Assembly: GCA_028819675.1 (NCBI GenBank)
Contig: JAPPKT010000515.1
Span: forward strand, 1-20,427
Length of the DNA stretch: 20,427 nucleotides
DNA from: Caldilineaceae bacterium
GTDB taxonomy: Bacteria; Chloroflexota; Anaerolineae; Caldilineales; Caldilineaceae
Reading direction: 5' to 3'
The notes beneath the pieces were generated by a model. That model was not told the origin of the DNA, searched no databases, and saw nothing but the letters and a program-made list of their open reading frames with translations. A program made the translations under genes and the position numbers. Positions 15,394 through 20,427 of this stretch are shown here, one piece after another; the stretch's first letter is position 1, and each line of letters opens with the position of its first letter.

Positions 15394-16269
15394 ATGCAGG
15401 AAAGGCTGCTCAAGACGCTACTTGAAGCGATAGAGAAAAGAGAGGCCGTTGCGCTTGTAACGGTCACCGCGGGCGACGGTGTCTATGGGCAGGCAGTAGG
15501 CAGCAATGCGCTAGTCTGGCCTGAACCGGAAAGGCGGCATGTTGGCGAGTTGGGCCTGGGCGACCAGCTGCAGACCGTGATACGGGATGCCCGGCTGGCA
15601 ATCGCTCGCAACCGACACGAGCACTATCACTATGAGGTGGAGGCCGGCAGTTTCTCGGCATTCGTCGAAGTCCAGGCCCGGCCTCCGCATCTGATCATTG
15701 CCGGTGCAGGCCACATTGCCATCCCACTGGCGTCGATCGCAAAGACGTGCGACTTCCAAGTTACGGTGATTGACGATCGCCCTCAATACGCCCATGAATC
15801 ACGGTTTCCCAGCGCAGACCGTGTCGTAGCCGGGCCGTTCAGGCCAACGCTTGTGGACTTGCGGCAGGGCAAGGACGCGTTTGACAGCGACACCTACATC
15901 GTCCTGGTAACGCGAGGACACCAACATGACATCGACTGCTTGTTGGAAATGTTGGATGATCCGGTTGCTTACCTGGGAATGATAGGAAGCCAACGGCGCA
16001 TACGAGCAGTTTTTGAGCTCCTGGAAAAAGAGCAGATGATTCCGGCGTCGAAGTTCGATCGTGTTAAAGCGCCGATTGGCATCGACATTGGGGCGATTAC
16101 ACCGGCCGAGATTGCAGTCTGTATTATGGCGGAGATCATCTGCGTACTTCGGGATGGGCCGCTTCCCGGCTTGAGCGAACAGATTCAACAGGAGCGAATC
16201 GAACGAAGGAATCGGGCGAAAGAGAGATTGACTGACCTCCGAAGCAAGCAAACCCAGGCAGGCCGGTGA
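15394..16269 (+). CDS. XdhC-family molybdenum enzyme maturation protein with Rossmann domain
   Basis: This is a 291-residue XdhC/CoxF-type maturation factor. Residues about 5-60 are an XdhC_CoxI N-terminal domain ([14 protein letters not shown]) that lacks the GGGC motif, reading GELGLGDQ in its place. Residues 98-250 form the XdhC_C Rossmann domain: nucleotide loop IIAGAGHIA (101-109), VIDDRPQYA (125-133), LVTRGHQHD (171-179), [10 protein letters not shown] (193-202) and [17 protein letters not shown] (226-242). The C-terminal tail is highly basic ([14 protein letters not shown]). The ATG at 15394 begins at the domain edge and was preferred to a GTG at 15322, although its ribosome site is weak. 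A methyltransferase gene starts 44 bases after the stop and may be co-transcribed. No hydroxylase subunit genes are adjacent. Confidence 0.9.
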   Translation: MQERLLKTLLEAIEKREAVALVTVTAGDGVYGQAVGSNALVWPEPERRHVGELGLGDQLQTVIRDARLAIARNRHEHYHYEVEAGSFSAFVEVQARPPHLIIAGAGHIAIPLASIAKTCDFQVTVIDDRPQYAHESRFPSADRVVAGPFRPTLVDLRQGKDAFDSDTYIVLVTRGHQHDIDCLLEMLDDPVAYLGMIGSQRRIRAVFELLEKEQMIPASKFDRVKAPIGIDIGAITPAEIAVCIMAEIICVLRDGPLPGLSEQIQQERIERRNRAKERLTDLRSKQTQAGR

Positions 16270-16312
16270 TCGAGAGGTCTCTGATTTTACTCCAGAGAGA
16301 CGGGCGGGATTG

Positions 16313-17116
16313 ATGGAAGGTTTTGATGACCTCCAGTCATACAATAGAAGGGCCTGGGATAAGGCGGTCGAGCGCAAGAGCAGATGGACGGTACCGGTTA
16401 GCAGCGATACGGTGGCTGCGGCACGGCGAGGAAGTTGGGAGATCGTTCTCACGCCGACGAAGCCTGTGCCGCGTAAGTGGTTTCCCGATTTCAGGAGTGC
16501 GGAGATTTTGTGTCTGGCTTCCGGGGGCGGTCAACAAGGGCCCGTACTGGCTGCCGCAGGTGAAAGCACCGGCGCACGCGTCACGGTATTTGACATCTCG
16601 CCCCTGCAGCTGGCGCAGGACCGTCTCGTGGCAGAACGCGATGGTCTGGGCCTGGTGACGGTAGAAGGCGACATGCGGGACCTGAGCGCGTTTTCAGACG
16701 GAAAGTTCGACCTGATCGTTCACCCCTGTTCAAACCTGTTCGTACCAGACGTGCGACCGGTATGGCGTGAGTGCGCGCGTGTGCTGAAGCGGGGTGGCGT
16801 TCTGCTGGCGGGCTTTGTCAACCCTGTCCTTTACCTGTTTGACCAGAGAAAGATTGACGAAGGCATGCTGGAGGTCAAACACGAACTTCCTTATTCGGAC
16901 CTCACGAGCATTACCAGGTCGGAGAGAGATGCCTATGTTCGGGCCGGTGAGGCCATGGAGTTCGGGCATACCCTCACAGACCAGATTGGCGGTCAACTTG
17001 ATGCCGGGTTTGTAGTCACCGGCTTCTATGAGGACCGGTGGGAAGGTCAACCACCGGCTGAATATACGGACACTTATATAGGTTCGCGGGCCTTGAATCT
17101 CCATCATTTGCAGTAA
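16313..17116 (+). CDS. Class I SAM-dependent methyltransferase
   Basis: This is a 267-residue methyltransferase of the class I Rossmann fold with an unknown substrate. SAM-binding motif I is [19 protein letters not shown] (65-83). The acidic residue after strand 2 is Asp94 in [18 protein letters not shown] (119-127) and [13 protein letters not shown] (132-144) are motifs II and III, followed by [16 protein letters not shown] (153-168). The C-terminal third (about 175-267) is a substrate-binding lobe ending in a [14 protein letters not shown] segment, seen in several uncharacterised bacterial methyltransferases. The ATG at 16313 was taken; a TTG directly before it is equally in frame. The gene lies 43 bases after xdhC on the same strand, with a 6-bp inverted repeat (GTCTCT and AGAGAC) in the gap. 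Confidence 0.9.
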   Translation: MEGFDDLQSYNRRAWDKAVERKSRWTVPVSSDTVAAARRGSWEIVLTPTKPVPRKWFPDFRSAEILCLASGGGQQGPVLAAAGESTGARVTVFDISPLQLAQDRLVAERDGLGLVTVEGDMRDLSAFSDGKFDLIVHPCSNLFVPDVRPVWRECARVLKRGGVLLAGFVNPVLYLFDQRKIDEGMLEVKHELPYSDLTSITRSERDAYVRAGEAMEFGHTLTDQIGGQLDAGFVVTGFYEDRWEGQPPAEYTDTYIGSRALNLHHLQ

Positions 17117-17132
17117 ACATTAGTTGCGTTTT

Positions 17133-17160
17133 TTGCGGTTTCGGAAGGCTGGATTACAAT
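17133..17160 (+). promoter_or_regulatory. Promoter upstream of the 65-residue gene
   Basis: TTGCGG (17133-17138) and TACAAT (17155-17160) are separated by 16 bases. The -10 matches consensus at five of six positions and the -35 at four. The predicted start point (about 17167) falls on the first base of a perfect palindrome. It probably drives the 65-residue gene and perhaps sufE and the peptidase. Confidence 0.55.
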
Positions 17161-17166
17161 TTAACC

Positions 17167-17185
17167 AACTGTATATGGTACAGTT
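17167..17185. promoter_or_regulatory. 19-base palindromic operator-like site
   Basis: AACTGTA (17167-17173) and TACAGTT (17179-17185) are perfect inverted arms around TATGG, starting six bases after the -10. The location at the predicted transcription start is typical of a repressor operator. It resembles a gammaproteobacterial LexA box but has seven rather than eight bases between CTGT and ACAG, so I do not name the regulator. Confidence 0.5.
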
Positions 17186-17283
17186 CACCTGGATCGCAAA
17201 CCGGTTCCGGCCATTAGGTGGCTGGACTCCTGCGATAAGGTAACGGAAAAAGGTTTTTGTAGTTTGAAAAGGAGCATCAAAAC

Positions 17284-17481
17284 ATGGCGTATGCGCACAC
17301 GAACTCCAAGGGCAGAACGTACTATCTGCATTCAAAGGAAACAACGTTGCGTAACGGTCGACAACAGACCCTGTACTTCTTCGCCAAGGAAGAGAAGGAG
17401 GGCTCGCTGGAGGCAGTTCCGGATGGTTACGAGGTATCCGAGAGCAAGAACGGCCTACCGGTCCTGAAGCGCTCAAAATAG
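17284..17481 (+). CDS. 65-residue conserved small protein
   Basis: I recognise the general pattern of a small conserved bacterial protein (start MAYAHTNSKGRTYYLHSKE, then QQTLYFFAKEEKEG and a C-terminal GYEVSESKNGLPVLKR) but know no function for it. It is hydrophilic and probably cytoplasmic, with no Cys, signal peptide or membrane helix. The ATG is preceded by AAGGAG about eight bases upstream. It follows its own promoter and a palindromic operator-like site, and sufE starts 56 bases after its stop on the same strand. Those neighbours hint at regulated co-expression with sulfur-transfer or stress functions, which is inference only. Confidence 0.85.
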   Translation: MAYAHTNSKGRTYYLHSKETTLRNGRQQTLYFFAKEEKEGSLEAVPDGYEVSESKNGLPVLKRSK

Positions 17482-17537
17482 ATATGAAGACTGTTCCACC
17501 GCAACTGCGATGCTCAAGGATGCGCAGACCCTGATTG

Positions 17538-18005
17538 ATGGACTTCGACCTCACACTTGAAGAAAAAATAGATAGGACTCCACCGCCCCTGCGGGAGATC
17601 ATCGAAGATTTTCGCAGTATGGAACCGCGGGAGCGGCTGGAGTCTCTCCTCGATTTCGCAGTGAATATGCCGGACCTTCCCGGCTTTCTTCACGACGCCC
17701 GCGATCAGATGGAGCAGGTTCACGAATGTCAGACGCCGATATTCGTGTTTGCCGACATTGTAGATGCCGGTGTGCACGTTTATATCGACGTACCTAAAGA
17801 GTCGCCTACGGTTCGAGGCTACGCCGCGATTGTACAGGAAGGTCTGGAGCGGGCCGCCCCGGACTGCGTATTGCAAACGCCGGACGACATTCACTACCTT
17901 CTTGGCCTGCACGAGGCAATCTCGCCACAGCGAATTCGGGGCCTGCACGTCCTCATGGCCTACCTGAAGAGGCAAGTTACAGCCAGAATGGCCCAAAGTG
18001 AATAG
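17538..18005 (+). CDS. sufE: SufE-like Fe-S cluster sulfur acceptor
   Basis: This 155-residue protein of the SufE/CsdE family accepts persulfide sulfur from a SufS-type cysteine desulfurase during Fe-S cluster assembly. The acceptor Cys64 lies in VHECQTPIFVFADI, where many homologues have a Gly before the Cys and this one has Glu. The family C-terminal motif SPQRIRGLHVLMAYLK (129-144) and the VRGYAAIVQEGL helix (92-103) are present. The length is typical. The ATG at 17538 was chosen; a TTG directly before it is in frame. No clear ribosome site is visible, and translation may depend on the upstream 65-residue gene. The last bases overlap the GTG of the peptidase gene. No SufS or SufBCD is nearby. 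Confidence 0.88.
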   Translation: MDFDLTLEEKIDRTPPPLREIIEDFRSMEPRERLESLLDFAVNMPDLPGFLHDARDQMEQVHECQTPIFVFADIVDAGVHVYIDVPKESPTVRGYAAIVQEGLERAAPDCVLQTPDDIHYLLGLHEAISPQRIRGLHVLMAYLKRQVTARMAQSE

Positions 18006-19053
18006 TGCGCTGACCGACGTTAGTGGTATTCTGGTCGGCCATTGGTCGGATCCTGAACATGGAACCGGCTGTACCGTTGTCTTGACGCCTGAAGGGAGTT
18101 GCTGCGGAGTCGACGTGCGCGGATCGGCCCCGGGAACGCGGGAAACCGCTCTACTTGATCCTGTGAACCGTGTGGACCGCGTGCACGGCGTGCTTCTGAG
18201 CGGAGGCTCGGCCTACGGCCTGGGGGCGGCGCACGGTGTCGTCAAGTGGCTGGCAGATAGGGGCTTTGGCTGGTACACGCCGGCCGCATCGGTGCCGATT
18301 GTGCCTGCCGCGATTCTGTACGATCTGGGGTTGGGAGGCTCGACAAAATATCCCACCCAGGAGGACGCATTCGCTGCCTGCGAGGCGGCCACCGCTGAGG
18401 ACACGAGCCGCGGCTCAGTCGGAGCCGGGATCGGCTGTACAGTGGGAAAACTGTTCGGATTCGATCGATGTACGAGGGGCGGGCTGGGCCAGGCCTCTGC
18501 AACCTTGCCTGGCGGCGTTATTGTTTCGGCATTAGTCGCAGTCAACGCGGTTGGAGACGTTGTGGACCCAATGCGGGCTCATCAGGTGGCGGGGGCCCGA
18601 GACTCGAAAAGCGGAGAACTGGTAGACAGCCTTGCCGAAGCCGCCGCGTCAGAGGACTGGGTCTTCTTCCGTTCGTCCGACCCAAACTCCTCCGCGTCTT
18701 CGGATTCGCCAGACGAATCGGCTTCGCAAAGCTCCAGCCCGGTCCCGGACAATACGACAATTGGTGTTGTCGCCACTAATCTCAGTCTTTCCAAGCCGGC
18801 AGTGACCAAGTTGGCACAGATGGGGCAGACGGGAGTCAGCCGAACAACCCGGCCCGCGCACACGCTCTATGACGGCGACTGCCTGTTTGCATTGGCAACA
18901 GGAGGGCTCGATCTGCAGATAGACTTGAATCTGGTGGGTGCGGTGGCCGCAGAGGTCGTCGCGGCTGCGGTTCTTGACGGCGTACTCAATGCGACACCGG
19001 CCTACGGCGTTCCCGCCGCCTCAGTGTTGACCCCGCGGCGGCTCATCACTTAA
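17998..19053 (+). CDS. P1-family (DmpA-like) autoprocessing peptidase
   Basis: This 351-residue member of peptidase family S58 (DmpA, L-aminopeptidase D-esterase) is an N-terminal-nucleophile hydrolase that cleaves itself into two chains. Family blocks seen are TDVSGILVGHWSD (6-18), LLSGGSAYGLGAAHGVVKWL (67-86), VPIVPAAILYDLGLG (99-113), DNTTIGVVATNLSLSK (251-266) and HTLYDGDCLFALATG near 300. By alignment with DmpA, cleavage is expected at Asn252-Thr253 with Thr253 as nucleophile. A Ser-rich, probably flexible stretch (226-249) precedes the cleavage site. There is no signal peptide, so it is likely cytoplasmic. The GTG at 17998 overlaps the end of sufE by eight bases, which suggests translational coupling. 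The natural substrates are unknown. Confidence 0.93.
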   Translation: MNSALTDVSGILVGHWSDPEHGTGCTVVLTPEGSCCGVDVRGSAPGTRETALLDPVNRVDRVHGVLLSGGSAYGLGAAHGVVKWLADRGFGWYTPAASVPIVPAAILYDLGLGGSTKYPTQEDAFAACEAATAEDTSRGSVGAGIGCTVGKLFGFDRCTRGGLGQASATLPGGVIVSALVAVNAVGDVVDPMRAHQVAGARDSKSGELVDSLAEAAASEDWVFFRSSDPNSSASSDSPDESASQSSSPVPDNTTIGVVATNLSLSKPAVTKLAQMGQTGVSRTTRPAHTLYDGDCLFALATGGLDLQIDLNLVGAVAAEVVAAAVLDGVLNATPAYGVPAASVLTPRRLIT

Positions 19054-19084
19054 CCCCCTCATTCTTCCGCTCGGCTCGCTCGAT

Positions 19085-19867
19085 TCAACCATATTCCAGG
19101 ACGGGTCCGTCCAGGCAAAGTACATGGCCGTTCAACTCGCAGGAACCGCAGATCCCTACGGCACAGCGCATGTAGGCTTCCCACGAAAGCTGGCGCAGCA
19201 GGCCGTGCTTCTTCCCTATGCCGTCGACGGCGGCAAGCATTCCGTGCGGTCCGCAAGCGCACAGTAGATCGGTTGCTCCTGAAGACAGCAGGTCTGCCAG
19301 AAGATCGGTAACTCGCCCCTTGGACCCGCCAGTCCCATCCTCAGTACATGTTAGCACCTCTAACGCGCCTGCCTTCCACTCTGCTTCCTTATGCAGGGCA
19401 TTGAATCGTTCCACGTACAGGAGATCGGTGGCAGTGCCGGCACCGACGATGACGGTCAGCGCGTCCAAATGCCGACTCCATGCCTTCGCCAGCCAGAGGA
19501 GTGGGGCCACTCCGTAACCTCCTCCAACGAAGGAGGCTCGCAGTCCGAATTTCGGTAGACGAAAACCCTTTCCGAACGGCCCTCGTATCCATAGAGAATC
19601 GCCGGGCCCCATCGCATGCAACAGGTTGGTGAATGGGCCGACGGCGGTGACCATCAAGGTCACCGGGTCGGCAGCGACCAGAGAAAAGGGCTTCTCATCG
19701 AAGCGAGGCAGCCAGGCCATTACAAACTGCCCTGGCTCAGCATTCAGGCGGAGGTCGAGGGTGAAGGTTTTCGTGCGGTAGTTATCGTCTTCAACGGTGA
19801 GGATCGGGAAAGGGGCAGGAAGGCTCAGAGAGCCGAATTGCGCGGGCCCGTCAGATAGAAAACTCAT
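19085..19867 (-). CDS. pyrK: PyrK-like FAD/2Fe-2S electron transfer subunit
   Basis: This 260-residue protein of the ferredoxin-NADP reductase superfamily most resembles the dihydroorotate dehydrogenase B electron-transfer subunit PyrK, which passes electrons from PyrD to NAD+ in pyrimidine synthesis. The FAD-binding EKPFSLVA (58-65) and GPFGKGF (96-102), the NAD-binding loop GGGYGVAPLLWL (115-126) and CGPHGM (205-210) are present. A C-terminal 2Fe-2S cluster is supplied by Cys235, Cys240, Cys243 and Cys251, followed by the family's LDGPVL ending. The ATG at 19867 lacks a clear ribosome site. It follows the Ddn-like gene by 37 bases on the same strand, so the two are probably one operon. No pyrD is in the window, so another redox partner is possible. 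Confidence 0.88.
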   Translation of the reverse strand: MSFLSDGPAQFGSLSLPAPFPILTVEDDNYRTKTFTLDLRLNAEPGQFVMAWLPRFDEKPFSLVAADPVTLMVTAVGPFTNLLHAMGPGDSLWIRGPFGKGFRLPKFGLRASFVGGGYGVAPLLWLAKAWSRHLDALTVIVGAGTATDLLYVERFNALHKEAEWKAGALEVLTCTEDGTGGSKGRVTDLLADLLSSGATDLLCACGPHGMLAAVDGIGKKHGLLRQLSWEAYMRCAVGICGSCELNGHVLCLDGPVLEYG

Positions 19868-19904
19868 CTTTGCACCATGCGGCCGCGGAGGTGCTTTCCC
19901 TTCT

Positions 19905-20330
19905 TCAGGCCCGCTTCAAAATGACGACAGGGATTACTCGCTCGGTCTTGGCCTGATAGTCATTGTACTGGGGCCAGATCTCCGCCATCATGTTCCACAG
20001 GGGCGGCTTTTCTTCCGGCGAGGCGGTGTGGGCCGTTGCGTCGAAGACGTCGGCGCCGACCCGCAACTTTACGGACGGCGTCTCAACCAAATTAAGATAC
20101 CAGGAAGGATGATGCGTGGCGCCACCGCGGGAGGCGACGATCACGTAGGTTTCCTCGCCTTCAACTTTGCCATAAATGAGCGGAGTCGTGCGGGCCTTGC
20201 CGCTGCGCCGCCCTGTTGTCGTCAGCAGCAAAGTGGGGACGCCGTTCCAGATGTGGCCGTCTTCACCGTCAGATTCGAGATAGCGGTCTATGTGTTCCTT
20301 TACCCAGTCCGGTACTTCTCGTTCGGCCAT
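19905..20330 (-). CDS. Ddn/nitroreductase-family deazaflavin (F420)-dependent oxidoreductase
   Basis: This 141-residue protein of the split-beta-barrel family (DUF385) includes the F420H2-dependent nitroreductase Ddn of mycobacteria. Family landmarks are LLLTTTGRRSGKARTTPLIY (34-53), the cofactor phosphate-binding region, and ASRGGATHHPSWYLNLVETP (66-85), followed by a strand-rich middle and the C-terminal ERVIPVVILKR. The length is typical. GAGGAG precedes the ATG by about eight bases, the best ribosome site on this strand. It is the first gene of a pair with the PyrK-like gene, 37 bases downstream. The cofactor is inferred from the family, since some members use flavins or haem. It likely reduces small hydrophobic or nitro/quinone compounds. 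Confidence 0.9.
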   Translation of the reverse strand: MAEREVPDWVKEHIDRYLESDGEDGHIWNGVPTLLLTTTGRRSGKARTTPLIYGKVEGEETYVIVASRGGATHHPSWYLNLVETPSVKLRVGADVFDATAHTASPEEKPPLWNMMAEIWPQYNDYQAKTERVIPVVILKRA

Positions 20331-20427
20331 ATCAGTTCTCTCCTCAATCTGCGGCCCAATTTAGGCCGTCGGTCCGTTCGTTTCAGTCTACCACAGTGCA
20401 GAATGATCCGCATGACCTGGCCACTTT

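Noticed and set aside
17167..17185. LexA (SOS) box
   Set aside because: CTGT and ACAG are separated by seven rather than eight bases, the consensus is from a different phylum, and no DNA-repair gene is next to it. It is kept only as an unnamed operator candidate.

Overview
The window is about 20.4 kb of GC-rich bacterial chromosome, densely coded on both strands, with no rRNA, tRNA, CRISPR array, transposase or phage gene that I could find. The mix of genes suggests an environmental Chloroflexota-type bacterium: a divergent 1231-residue SMC, an F420-type Ddn-family oxidoreductase, a PyrK-like flavoprotein, an aerobic-type molybdenum hydroxylase maturation set, and small conserved proteins of a kind I associate with that phylum. 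This assignment is inference from gene content, not a database result.

Layout. 1-2068 (minus) is the N-terminal 689 codons of an MrpA-type Na+/H+ antiporter subunit that runs off the left edge. 2069-2911 is an 843-base gap with several strong inverted repeats. 2912-3280 (minus) is YccF. On the plus strand come two small genes, each with a good sigma-70-type promoter: an acidic four-cysteine protein (3867-4175) and a basic tail-anchored membrane peptide (4408-4629). They end at a strong terminator at 4714-4752. 4773-7784 (minus) encodes the most unusual protein here: a membrane-anchored chain of seven near-identical DUF4399-like His-rich repeats ending in a mono-haem cytochrome c domain. 8021-11716 (minus) is smc, and 11973-12728 (minus) is a polytopic membrane protein with a promoter placed for a leaderless mRNA.

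The right half holds a molybdenum-enzyme maturation set on the plus strand: a MobA/MocA-like nucleotidyltransferase (13158-13841), a short XdhC N-domain protein (13999-14349) and a Rossmann-containing XdhC (15394-16269). An oppositely oriented TerC-family membrane protein (14393-15181) interrupts it. These are followed by a SAM-dependent methyltransferase (16313-17116), a 65-residue conserved protein behind a promoter and operator-like palindrome (17284-17481), a SufE-like sulfur acceptor (17538-18005), and a P1-family (DmpA-like) autoprocessing peptidase overlapping it (17998-19053). A minus-strand pair closes the window: a Ddn/nitroreductase-family oxidoreductase (19905-20330) followed by a PyrK-like FAD/2Fe-2S reductase subunit (19085-19867).

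Functional themes are membrane ion and metal transport (MrpA, TerC), redox and Fe-S or molybdenum cofactor handling (XdhC pair, nucleotidyltransferase, SufE, PyrK-like, cytochrome repeat protein), and chromosome organisation (SMC). The molybdenum hydroxylase structural subunits that the XdhC proteins would serve are not in the window.
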